Shown here one piece after another: positions 1 through 5,802 of a stretch of 6,459 nt of DNA. How positions within the stretch are numbered: position 1 is the stretch's first letter; each line of letters opens with the position of its first letter. The notes below the pieces were generated by a model. It saw nothing but the letters and a program-made list of their open reading frames with translations. It had not been told where the DNA came from and made no database searches. A program made the position numbers and the translations under genes. Origin of the DNA: an uncultured beta proteobacterium (GTDB taxonomy: Bacteria; Pseudomonadota; Gammaproteobacteria; Burkholderiales; Rhodocyclaceae); NCBI GenBank assembly GCA_903932755.1, contig CAIZHL010000290.1, positions 1 through 6,459 on the forward strand, in the 5' to 3' direction.

Positions 1-189
1 CGGCGCGAAGGCTTCCAGCGTCAGCGGAGGATTCATGCTGGCGGCGATGTCCGTCAGGCCATTGACCACCGCGATCGACGGATCGGACGGCGTCGATAGC
101 GTCTTGAAGATCGCCGGCTCGGCGTCGTCTCTGGTTACGACGAAATCGGTGAACGTGCCGCCGACGTCGATTCCGATCTTAAGTGCCAT
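1..189 (-). CDS. HyuA-type hydantoinase / ketone carboxylase subunit, N-terminal fragment
   Basis: The 63 visible codons are the amino terminus of a hydantoinase A / acetone carboxylase beta-type protein; the rest lies beyond the left edge. Residues 5-15 read GIDVGGTFTDF, the phosphate-binding signature of this ASKHA-fold ATPase family (HydantA_N). Relatives are N-methylhydantoinase, 5-oxoprolinase, and the ATP-dependent acetone and acetophenone carboxylases. The start at 189 is well supported: GGAG lies at 201-198, 8 nt upstream, and the signature begins five residues in, as is usual. It begins 38 nt after the CoA ligase stop and is probably co-transcribed with it. Next to a CoA ligase and a thiolase, I favour a ketone carboxylase subunit that phosphorylates substrate and/or bicarbonate, but family members cannot be told apart from 63 residues. 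A HyuB-type partner would be expected further downstream. Confidence 0.9.
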   Translation of the reverse strand, partial: MALKIGIDVGGTFTDFVVTRDDAEPAIFKTLSTPSDPSIAVVNGLTDIAASMNPPLTLEAFAP

Positions 190-227
190 GGGCTTTGCTC
201 CGTTCTTGTATTTAATTATGTTGGGAA

Positions 228-1754
228 TCAGGCACGCGCGACCATCTGCCGCACGTCTTCCTTGCGTATCTTGCCCAGCGCGGTTTTCGGCAAGGCCTCG
301 ACCACGATGACTTCCTTGGGGTGCTTGAAGCGCGCGATGCGGCCCTCCAGCAGCTTGAGCACCTGTTCGCCGGTGAGCTTGCAGCCCGGTCGCGGCACCA
401 CCACGGCGACCACGATCTCGCCCCAGCGCGCGTCGGGGCTGCCGATGACCGAGGCTTCGGCGATGTCCGGACATTCGATCAGCAGGTTCTCGATCTCGGC
501 CGGGTAGATGTTCTCGCCGCCGGAAATGATCATTTCCTTGCTGCGGCCATCGACGTAGAGATAGCCTTCCTCGTCGAGGTGTCCCATGTCGCCGGTGTGG
601 AACCAGCCGTCGACCAGCACCGCGGCGGTGGCCTGCGGTGCCTGCCAGTAGCCGACCATGACGTTGTCGCCCTTGACCAGTATCTCCCCGGTCATGCCGC
701 GCGCCACGTCGGCGCCGAGCTTGTCGACGATGCGCATGCGGCAGTTGGCGGCTTCGCGGCCGGTCGAACCGACTTTGCGCATCGCTTCGTCGGCCTTGAG
801 ATAGACGGCGATGGGGCAGGTTTCGGTCGAGCCATAAACCTGCACCAGGGGCACGCCTTTGTCATGGACGGCGTGGATCACATGGCGCGGCACGATGGTC
901 GAGCCGGTGGTGACCATGCGCAATCCCGAAAAGTCGGCGCTGGCCCAACGGCGATGCGCCATCATCATGTCGAGTTGTGCGGGAACCAGGACGGTGAGCG
1001 TGATGCCTTCGTTCTCGATGGCGTCGAAGGTGGCGTCGGCGTCGAACTTGGGGTGCAGCACCACCGTGCAACCGGCGCGCAGGGCGGGCGTCGTCTGGTT
1101 GTTCAGCCCGCCGACATGGAACAGCGGCAGCGTGGTGAGGACCACGTCGTCCGCCGTCAGGCCGTGCATGTCGACGCTGTTGTCGGCATTGCATTCCAGC
1201 GCACGCTGGGTCAGCAGCACGCCTTTGGGCTTGCCGGTGGAGCCCGAGGTGTAGCAGATCAGCAGCGGCGTGTCCCCCGGGACTTCCTGCGCGGCGCCAA
1301 GCCGTGTGTCGCGCGGCAGCGTGCCTGCTGCGCCGAATTCGTCCCAATCGATCCAGCCGTCGGTGCCGGCGCCGATGGCGATCTTGACCATGCCTTCCGG
1401 GAGGTCGCCGATGCCGGCGGTCTGCGCAAGGAATCCCGCTTCGACGATCAGCACCTTCGGCGGGCAGTCGCGCAGCATCTGGCTGTGCTCGGGCGCCGCC
1501 AGTCGCCAGTTGAGCGGCATGAAGAGCGCGCCCAGCCGGGCGCAGGAAAAGAACAGGGCGAGCATTTGCGGGCTGTTGAAGCCGAGGAAGGCGACGCAGT
1601 CGCCGCGCCCGACGCCGGCCGCGGACAGCGCCGCGGCGAGCCTTGCCACCTGTTGCGCCAGTTCCGCATAGGAAACGTCGCCTCCCGGAAAGCGAATTGC
1701 CGCCTTGTCGGGCATCAGCCCGGCATTGCGCTCGATCCAGTCGGACAGGTTCAT
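228..1754 (-). CDS. AMP-forming acyl-CoA ligase (beta-keto acid or fatty acid type)
   Basis: A complete 508-residue adenylate-forming acyl-CoA synthetase, normal length for the class I ANL superfamily. It converts a carboxylic acid, ATP and CoA to an acyl-CoA, AMP and PPi. Core motifs are intact: the P-loop YTSGSTGKPKGV (168-179), YGSTE (307-311), WFHTGD (384-389), the DGR hinge (402-404) followed by SGGENIYPAEIE, and the C-terminal PKTALGKI with catalytic Lys495. I chose the ATG at 1754 because the protein then begins MNLSDWIERNAG, as relatives do. The frame stays open to a GTG at 1868, but those extra 38 residues have no family character. No strong Shine-Dalgarno precedes 1754, so coupling to upstream translation is possible. 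Between a thiolase and a HyuA-type subunit, it may activate the carboxylation product, as benzoylacetate-CoA ligase does in acetophenone degradation. Substrate specificity cannot be read directly. Confidence 0.93.
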   Translation of the reverse strand: MNLSDWIERNAGLMPDKAAIRFPGGDVSYAELAQQVARLAAALSAAGVGRGDCVAFLGFNSPQMLALFFSCARLGALFMPLNWRLAAPEHSQMLRDCPPKVLIVEAGFLAQTAGIGDLPEGMVKIAIGAGTDGWIDWDEFGAAGTLPRDTRLGAAQEVPGDTPLLICYTSGSTGKPKGVLLTQRALECNADNSVDMHGLTADDVVLTTLPLFHVGGLNNQTTPALRAGCTVVLHPKFDADATFDAIENEGITLTVLVPAQLDMMMAHRRWASADFSGLRMVTTGSTIVPRHVIHAVHDKGVPLVQVYGSTETCPIAVYLKADEAMRKVGSTGREAANCRMRIVDKLGADVARGMTGEILVKGDNVMVGYWQAPQATAAVLVDGWFHTGDMGHLDEEGYLYVDGRSKEMIISGGENIYPAEIENLLIECPDIAEASVIGSPDARWGEIVVAVVVPRPGCKLTGEQVLKLLEGRIARFKHPKEVIVVEALPKTALGKIRKEDVRQMVARA

Positions 1755-1909
1755 GGGTTTACCGAAGAGCAAAGACTGTGAAGAAATCGTAGCGAGCGGG
1801 CCGCAGCGGGGTGCGGCCGGAGCGCAGCTACCGGAATGCACGCGGTTGTGCATGAGGATAGCGAGCACCGCCCAATCCCCGATCCGGCACGCGCAGTAGA
1901 TTTATTCAT
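1751..1909 (-). CDS. Possible small coupling ORF between thiolase and ligase
   Basis: A 52-codon reading frame starts with ATG at 1909, five nucleotides after the thiolase stop. It ends with a TGA that overlaps the ligase ATG in an ATGA arrangement. It crosses both hairpins of the spacer. The predicted peptide (starting MNKSTARAG) has no recognisable domain and is rich in Ala, Ser, Arg and Cys. No convincing ribosome binding site precedes it. Its only support is position: it would carry ribosomes across the 160-nt gap and deliver them to a ligase start that lacks a good Shine-Dalgarno. It may well be a chance open frame in high-GC DNA. Confidence 0.2.
   Translation of the reverse strand: MNKSTARAGSGIGRCSLSSCTTACIPVAALRPHPAAARSLRFLHSLCSSVNP
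1789..1831. repeat. Imperfect palindrome, REP-like, in operon spacer
   Basis: The outer arms GTAGC (1789-1793) and GCTAC (1827-1831) pair perfectly, as do the inner arms GGCCGCA (1799-1805) and TGCGGCC (1812-1818), closing on a 6-nt loop. Between them is an asymmetric internal loop with GAGCG on both sides. GTAG at both ends of a GC-rich stem resembles known REP/BIME elements, which often carry a GTAG or GGAG tetranucleotide beside the stem. On the transcribed (minus) strand the stem is followed by GATTTCTTC, too weak a T-tract to call an intrinsic terminator. It could instead stabilise or process the mRNA. One copy is visible, so family membership is unproven. Confidence 0.5.
1836..1853. repeat. 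Small inverted repeat in operon spacer
   Basis: ATGCAC (1836-1841) and GTGCAT (1848-1853) form a perfect 6-bp stem around a 6-nt loop, four nucleotides from the larger palindrome at 1789-1831. On the minus-strand transcript it would fold just before the larger hairpin. This size is common by chance; its interest is the clustering of two hairpins in one short spacer. Function is unknown. Confidence 0.35.
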
Positions 1910-1914
1910 GGTCT

Positions 1915-3120
1915 TTACGCGTCGCAGACTTCGAGAACCACGGCCATCGCCGTGTCGCCCGCGGCGCAGCCGGTGAACAGGCCGAAGCCGCCGCCCTTGA
2001 GGGCCAGCTCCTCGATCAGTTCGATGACCGAGCGCGTGCCCATCGGCGCCTGGGGATGGCCCCAGACCAGCGAGCAGCCGTAGTTGTTCATCGCCTTGAG
2101 GTCGGCGCCGGTCTGCTTTGCAAAGAAGATGTCGTTGGCGGCGAAGGGGTTGTGGGTCTTGATCGCGGCCATCTGCGCGATGCTGCGACCGGCCTGTTGC
2201 AGTGCGCGCTGGGCCGCCGGCAGCATGGCCTCCGGCATGTAGGCCAGCGCCGCGCGCGCCAGGCCGAAGCCATGCAGGCGGATGGCGATTCCCGGGTTGG
2301 CGGAAAGCTCCCGCGCCTTGTCGCGCGTGGTGACGACGATCGCCGCATTGCCGTCGGCCGGATGCGTCTGGGCGCCGAAGGTGACCACGCCGCCGGGCAT
2401 GACCGGCTTCAGTTTTGCCAGGCCCTCGGGCGTCGACTGCGATACGCCTTCGTCGCCGGACATGCTGTTGGCGACCTTTTTGTAATTCGGGGTCGGTACC
2501 TCGAAGGGCAGGGTCATGAAGCGCCTGAGGAAGGCCGAGTCGTTTTCCAGGGACATCCGGTATTGTTCTTCGCGGCGCAGCACCAGTTCGTGCTGCCCGG
2601 CCGTGCCGATGCCGTGCTTTGCGGCGACGTTCTCCGCCGTCTGCAGCATGGTGTGGCCGCCCAGCGGGTCGCAGTTGAAGTTCTCCATCACCCAGTCTTC
2701 GGCGGTGCCGGTGCCGCCGGGTCCGCGCGGATTCGGGTAATAGATGTGCGGCCCGTTGGAGGTGCGGTCGCAGTTGATCGCCAGCGCGGTAGTGGCCATG
2801 CCGGCCTCGATTTCCTGAGTCGCGGCGAGCAGGGTGCGCACGCCGGTGGCGCAGGCCTGCATCAGTGTCGGGCCGCCGGCATTGGCGGCGCCGATCATGC
2901 CGGTGAGCCAGGGCAGCCCGTAAAAGGCGTGGTTTTGCGGCACCGAAATGCCCAGTGCGCCGTAGTCGAATTGCGTCGGGTCGATCTTGCGCCTGGCCAG
3001 TTCCGCCTTGGCCACGTGGGCGGCGAACTCGATGCTGTGCAGGTTGGCGAAGCTGCCCTGCCAGCGCGCAAAGGGTGTGCTCCAGTAGGCGCCGTAGGGA
3101 ATTTCTGCCTTGTAGGTCAT
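1915..3120 (-). CDS. Thiolase-superfamily acyl-CoA acyltransferase
   Basis: A complete 401-residue thiolase, usual length for the family. Thiolases cleave a beta-ketoacyl-CoA with CoA, or run the reverse condensation. Landmarks sit where expected: nucleophile Cys90 in MQACATGVRT, a TAENVA segment at 161-166, HNPFA (323-327) at the position of NEAFA in common thiolases, His355 in GHP, and Cys385 in TGCAAGD near the C-terminus. These closely match the Cys89/His348/Cys378 set of the Zoogloea enzyme. The ATG at 3120 gives the natural start; the frame is open to 3297, but that extension is Arg-rich and overlaps the regulator gene. GGA lies 8 nt upstream, a weak ribosome site. It is 85 nt downstream of the GntR gene and upstream of the ligase. 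I infer thiolytic cleavage of a ligase-made beta-ketoacyl-CoA. It is not a standard acetoacetyl-CoA thiolase by motif. Confidence 0.9.
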   Translation of the reverse strand: MTYKAEIPYGAYWSTPFARWQGSFANLHSIEFAAHVAKAELARRKIDPTQFDYGALGISVPQNHAFYGLPWLTGMIGAANAGGPTLMQACATGVRTLLAATQEIEAGMATTALAINCDRTSNGPHIYYPNPRGPGGTGTAEDWVMENFNCDPLGGHTMLQTAENVAAKHGIGTAGQHELVLRREEQYRMSLENDSAFLRRFMTLPFEVPTPNYKKVANSMSGDEGVSQSTPEGLAKLKPVMPGGVVTFGAQTHPADGNAAIVVTTRDKARELSANPGIAIRLHGFGLARAALAYMPEAMLPAAQRALQQAGRSIAQMAAIKTHNPFAANDIFFAKQTGADLKAMNNYGCSLVWGHPQAPMGTRSVIELIEELALKGGGFGLFTGCAAGDTAMAVVLEVCDA

Positions 3121-3205
3121 GTCGATGTCCGGTTGAGCAAGTGATGCAGGGTCGCGCTGCTGGGTTTTTTCGTCAGCCCGAAGGCGGACACGGAAGTTCC
3201 GGTTT

Positions 3206-3952
3206 CTAGCTTTTCGCGCTGCGCTTCGTCGCCGGCGCTTCGACTGCAGGCGGCGGCAGGGCGGTTTCGGCAGCCTTGTCCTTCTCGATCTGTTCAATGG
3301 CCTTGACCAGATAAAGCCTGGCGACTTCGAGGTGCTTGTGCATCGCCGTCGCCGCAGCCTCGGCGTCGCGCTTGCGGAAGGCGGCGTGGATCGCCTTCAT
3401 GCCGGTCAGCGCCGCCTTGCGCGCGGCCGGATCGCCGAGCGTCAGCACGCGCAGGAAACGGACGTGGCCGACATACTGGTCGAGCAGTTTGGACATGCGA
3501 CGGTTGGGCACCAGGGTGCGCCAGGAATGGTGGAAGCGGCTGTTGGCTTCGAGGAAGGCGCGAAAGTCGCCGTTCTTTTCCGCCGCCACGGCATCATCGA
3601 TGGCCAGCGACATGCTCGCCAGGTCGGTCGGGCTGGTGACCTCGGTGACCGCAATGCGCGCCGCCGCGGGTTCCAGCAGAAAACGCAGTTGGTAGATTTC
3701 CTCGATGTCGAGGTCGGTCAGTTCCGGCACGATGAAACCGCGGCCCTCGACGGCGATCATGCCTTCGCTTTCGAGCCGGGCCAGCGCTTCGCGCACGGGG
3801 GTGCGCGAGACGCCGAGCTGCGCCGCCAGGCTGACTTCCTGCAGGCGTTCGCCGGGGCGGATCTGGTGGCTGCCGATGTTGTCGCGCAACTGGTGATAGA
3901 CGCGGTCGGCCAGGCCGGCGGGTCTTTCGATGGGTTTGATGGATGTGTTCAT
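3206..3952 (-). CDS. GntR-family transcriptional regulator, FadR/FCD subfamily
   Basis: A 248-residue repressor/activator with an N-terminal winged helix (about 11-78; recognition region VSLAAQLGVSRTPVREAL, then a wing at EGRGFIVP) and an all-helical FCD ligand domain (about 84-222). FCD domains usually bind a metal and a small organic acid or acyl-CoA. Here H141, H189 and H207 fall at likely ligand positions, while Asn137 replaces the more usual Asp of the D-x3-H pair. The last 25 residues form an Ala/Pro/Lys-rich tail outside the fold. The ATG at 3952 is natural, although its ribosome site is weak. It is the first gene of the leftward operon and diverges from the MeaB-type gene, so it probably regulates itself, the thiolase-ligase-carboxylase genes and possibly the divergent gene, with a pathway acid or CoA thioester as effector. 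Both regulatory targets and effector are inferred. Confidence 0.92.
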   Translation of the reverse strand: MNTSIKPIERPAGLADRVYHQLRDNIGSHQIRPGERLQEVSLAAQLGVSRTPVREALARLESEGMIAVEGRGFIVPELTDLDIEEIYQLRFLLEPAAARIAVTEVTSPTDLASMSLAIDDAVAAEKNGDFRAFLEANSRFHHSWRTLVPNRRMSKLLDQYVGHVRFLRVLTLGDPAARKAALTGMKAIHAAFRKRDAEAAATAMHKHLEVARLYLVKAIEQIEKDKAAETALPPPAVEAPATKRSAKS

Positions 3953-4067
3953 GGCAGAATGAAATGGGCTATTGCACTCGCGTCATGGAATACTGGATAC
4001 TGTATACGTAGTGCAATGAAAGTGTCAATAGCTATAGGTGGCCACGGGCCGCAACGGGTGACAATCC
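3953..4067. promoter_or_regulatory. Divergent promoter/operator region
   Basis: This 115-bp gap separates the start codons of the GntR regulator (leftward) and the MeaB-type gene (rightward) and is visibly more AT-rich than its surroundings. A perfect 8-bp inverted repeat, ATTGCACT (3971-3978) and AGTGCAAT (4010-4017), brackets overlapping small palindromes: ATACTGTAT (3997-4005), GTATAC (4002-4007) and TACGTA (4005-4010). Each arm contains TTGCAC, a possible -35 box on its own strand. Rightward, GATACT (3996-4001) lies 18 bp downstream as a possible -10; leftward, the -10 is less clear. Another palindrome, ATAGCTAT, lies at 4028-4035. FCD-type GntR proteins bind short palindromes, so the GTATAC core or the 8-bp arms are candidate operators. 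The promoter boxes are weak matches. Confidence 0.5.
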
Positions 4068-5132
4068 ATGAGTTTTTCGCTTGACGATCTGGCGCGTCGG
4101 GTTGGCGCCGGCGAGCGGCCGGCGCTGGCGCGGGCGCTTTCGCTGGTCGAACGCGACGTCTCGTCCGGCGCCACGCTGGTCGCCCGGCTGGCGCAGCAAC
4201 TGGGCCGCGCGCATGTGGTCGGCATCACCGGGCCGCCGGGCGCGGGCAAGTCCACCCTGGTCGGCGTCCTGGCGCGGCAGTTCCTCGAACGGGGGCAGCG
4301 CGTCGCGGTGCTGGCGGTCGATCCGTCCAGTCCGGTCAGCGGCGGGGCGCTGCTCGGCGACCGCTTCCGCATCGGCGAATGCGCCGACGATCGCTCCTTT
4401 GTCCGCTCCACCGCCACGCGCGGCAGCCTCGGCGGCCTGACCGCCGCCGCGCGGCAGATGGTGCGGCTGATGGACGCCGCCGGCTACGATCTGGTGCTGG
4501 TGGAAACCGTCGGCACCGGGCAGTCCGAGATCGATGTCGCAGAGCTTGCGGATTCCCTGCTGGTGATCTTCCCGCCCGGGCTGGGCGACGAGCTGCAGGC
4601 GATCAAGGCCGGCATCCTGGAACTGGCGGATCTGCTGGTGGTGAGCAAAAGCGATACAGGCGCGGCGGTGCAGGCCGGCCAGTCCTTGCAGTCAGCCGCG
4701 CGCATGTGGCGCAAGGCGCCGCCGATCCATCCGGTCAGCGCGCTTTCCGGCGCGGGCATCGCCGCGCTGGCGGATGCGATCCTGGCGAGGACGGACCAGG
4801 CCGGATCGGCCGCGCGCGCCGCTTCCGGCGGGGCCCCGGTAACGCGCGGTGCCATGGTGGAGCGCTTCGAGGCCCTCTGGCGCGAACTCGGGCGCCGCCT
4901 GCCGTTCTCCGCCGCGGAACATCTGGCGCCGCAGTTGCTGGATGCTGCAGCGGATGACCCCGCATCCCGGTTGCGGGTCCGCATCAGCCTGGGCGAGGGC
5001 GGCAGCGCCCTCCATCTCGGTGCCGTGGCGGGCGCGCTGGCCTTTGCCGACGCAAGCGGCCTGCGCTGCACCGTCGGCGAGCCTGATGTCGCGGGCGGCA
5101 GCCTGGACCTGTTGCTCGACGTTCCCGCCTGA
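4068..5132 (+). CDS. MeaB/ArgK-type P-loop GTPase (B12 mutase chaperone family)
   Basis: A 354-residue G3E-class GTPase of the MeaB/ArgK/MMAA family, which loads and protects adenosylcobalamin-dependent acyl-CoA mutases. Motifs in order: Walker A GPPGAGKST (55-63), DPSSP (85-89) with GGALLGDR (92-99), ETVGTGQSE (146-154), GDELQAIKAG (173-182), a G4-type SKSD (193-196) where relatives have NKxD, and SAL (224-226). Residues 1-240 fit the family. The last 100 or so, after a low-complexity linker, do not show the helical dimerisation tail I know, and I do not recognise them. The protein is slightly long (about 320-335 is common). ATG 4068 has GGGTG seven nucleotides upstream. It diverges from the GntR gene and may share its control. 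No mutase gene is visible, so its client is unknown. Confidence 0.88.
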   Translation: MSFSLDDLARRVGAGERPALARALSLVERDVSSGATLVARLAQQLGRAHVVGITGPPGAGKSTLVGVLARQFLERGQRVAVLAVDPSSPVSGGALLGDRFRIGECADDRSFVRSTATRGSLGGLTAAARQMVRLMDAAGYDLVLVETVGTGQSEIDVAELADSLLVIFPPGLGDELQAIKAGILELADLLVVSKSDTGAAVQAGQSLQSAARMWRKAPPIHPVSALSGAGIAALADAILARTDQAGSAARAASGGAPVTRGAMVERFEALWRELGRRLPFSAAEHLAPQLLDAAADDPASRLRVRISLGEGGSALHLGAVAGALAFADASGLRCTVGEPDVAGGSLDLLLDVPA

Positions 5133-5142
5133 GGGCGGCGCA

Positions 5143-5520
5143 CAGAAAAAATCGGCGCTGGCGGCACGGCGCTGGCTGCTGGCGGCCATCGGCGAGCACG
5201 TGCGCCTGGCGCGCGACATGGGTTTCGAGGTCGGCGTCGGCGCCGAGGATGCCTCGCGCGGCGATCCCGGGCTGCTCGCCGCGATTGCCGAAGCGGCGCA
5301 GGCGACCGGTGCGCGGTGCATCCGCTTTGCCGATACCCTGGGCGTGCTCGATCCCTTCGCCACCTTCGATCGCATCGCCGCGCTGCGTACCGATTGCGAC
5401 CTGGAAATCGAGATGCACGCCCACGATGACCTCGGCATGGCCACCGCCAACACGCTGGCCGCCGCCCGGGCCGGCACCACGCACCTGAACACCACGGTCA
5501 ACGGCCTCGGCGAGCGTTCC
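5143..5520 (+). pseudogene. nifV: Homocitrate synthase (NifV-like) internal fragment
   Basis: About 126 codons encode only the middle third of a NifV-type homocitrate synthase. NifV normally has about 380 residues and makes homocitrate for the nitrogenase cofactor. Recognisable segments in order are VGAEDASRGD, RFADTLGVLDPF, EMHAHDDLGMATANT (metal-binding HxH region) and TTVNGLGERS. The N-terminal third, with the TTLRDGEQ motif and its metal-binding Asp, is absent, as is everything after GLGERSG. So no complete TIM barrel can form. The frame has no start codon with a ribosome site at the left end; the first in-frame ATG is 5218, inside a conserved segment. The fragment begins about 10 nt after the MeaB-type stop and continues in frame into a CysE-like tail. 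Relatives such as isopropylmalate synthase fit less well at VGAEDASR and RFADT. Confidence 0.82.
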
Positions 5521-5628
5521 GGCGTGGTGGTCGGCGCCGGGGCCAAGGTCCTCGGCGCGATACGCATCGGCGACGGCGCCCGCATCGGCGCCAATTCGGT
5601 GGCGATCCGCGAGGTGGCGGCGGGCTGA
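5521..5628 (+). pseudogene. cysE: Serine acetyltransferase (CysE-like) C-terminal fragment
   Basis: At 5521 the NifV-like frame passes without interruption into left-handed beta-helix hexapeptide repeats: GVVVGAGAKVLG, then IRIGDGARIGANSVAIREV. This is the carboxyl-terminal part of CysE-type serine O-acetyltransferase, which makes O-acetylserine for cysteine synthesis. The whole N-terminal domain and catalytic part are missing. A TGA at 5626 ends the frame at the point where CysE usually continues with a GATVVGIPAR-like segment. In another frame, after skipping two bases, T-A-G-A-A-A-I-P-A-R can be read to 5657, suggesting an extra indel and decay, though that short match is weak. The fragment probably shares its origin with the NifV piece, since cysE follows nifV in some nif clusters. 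Confidence 0.75.
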
Positions 5629-5724
5629 CGGCAGGCGCCGCAGCCATCCCCGCGCGGCCCGTGCGCCGTGCTTCCCGGGATCGCATTTGCGCATCTTTCG
5701 CGGTGACCCGACCGGAATCGGCAA

Positions 5725-5754
5725 TTGACCGCTGCACCCGGCCTCAGGCACACT
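5725..5754 (+). promoter_or_regulatory. Possible sigma70-type promoter for the kinase gene
   Basis: TTGACC (5725-5730) is a five-of-six match to the -35 consensus, and CACACT (5749-5754) is a three-of-six -10 candidate 18 bp downstream. The pair lies about 50 nt before the kinase start, in the 174-nt gap after the pseudogene debris. That gap contains no gene I can support. The -10 match is poor, so this is only a candidate. Confidence 0.3.
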
Positions 5755-5786
5755 CCCGCCGAGGTGTTTCGATTCCCAACCTTGAC

Positions 5787-5792
5787 GAGGAG
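5787..5792 (+). promoter_or_regulatory. Ribosome binding site of the kinase gene
   Basis: GAGGAG lies 10 nt before the ATG at 5803, the clearest Shine-Dalgarno on the plus strand of the window. It fixes the kinase start over the upstream in-frame GTG and TTG codons, which have no comparable site. Confidence 0.7.
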
Positions 5793-5802
5793 CCCGCGGC
5801 AA

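Noticed and set aside
321..1781. 486-codon open frame on the plus strand
   Set aside because: It lies antisense to the complete CoA ligase, whose motifs are all intact. The translation is rich in Arg, His, Ala and Gly with no domain, as expected for an antisense frame in high-GC DNA.
1755..1868. N-terminal extension of the CoA ligase to a GTG at 1868
   Set aside because: The extra 38 residues come from the hairpin spacer and have no family resemblance; ATG 1754 gives the normal start.
2056..3144. 362-codon open frame on the plus strand
   Set aside because: Antisense to the thiolase with no recognisable motifs; a compositional shadow.
3160..3182. Run of six T (plus strand) beside GCTG/CAGC in the GntR-thiolase gap
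   Set aside because: The stem is only 4 bp and the T-run falls inside the loop, so it is not an intrinsic terminator for either strand.
3191..3201. CGGAA-g-TTCCG palindrome just downstream of the GntR stop
   Set aside because: A 5-bp inverted repeat is expected several times by chance in a window of this size, and no T-tract or promoter box accompanies it.
3121..3297. N-terminal extension of the thiolase to 3297
   Set aside because: Arg-rich, overlaps the GntR coding end, and is absent from the thiolase fold.
3332..4084. 250-codon plus-strand frame opposite the GntR gene
   Set aside because: Antisense to a clear GntR/FCD gene, and it runs through the divergent promoter region.
4692..5753. 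353-codon minus-strand frame
   Set aside because: It covers the MeaB-type C-terminus and the pseudogene debris in antisense; low-complexity Arg/Ala/Pro composition and no domain.
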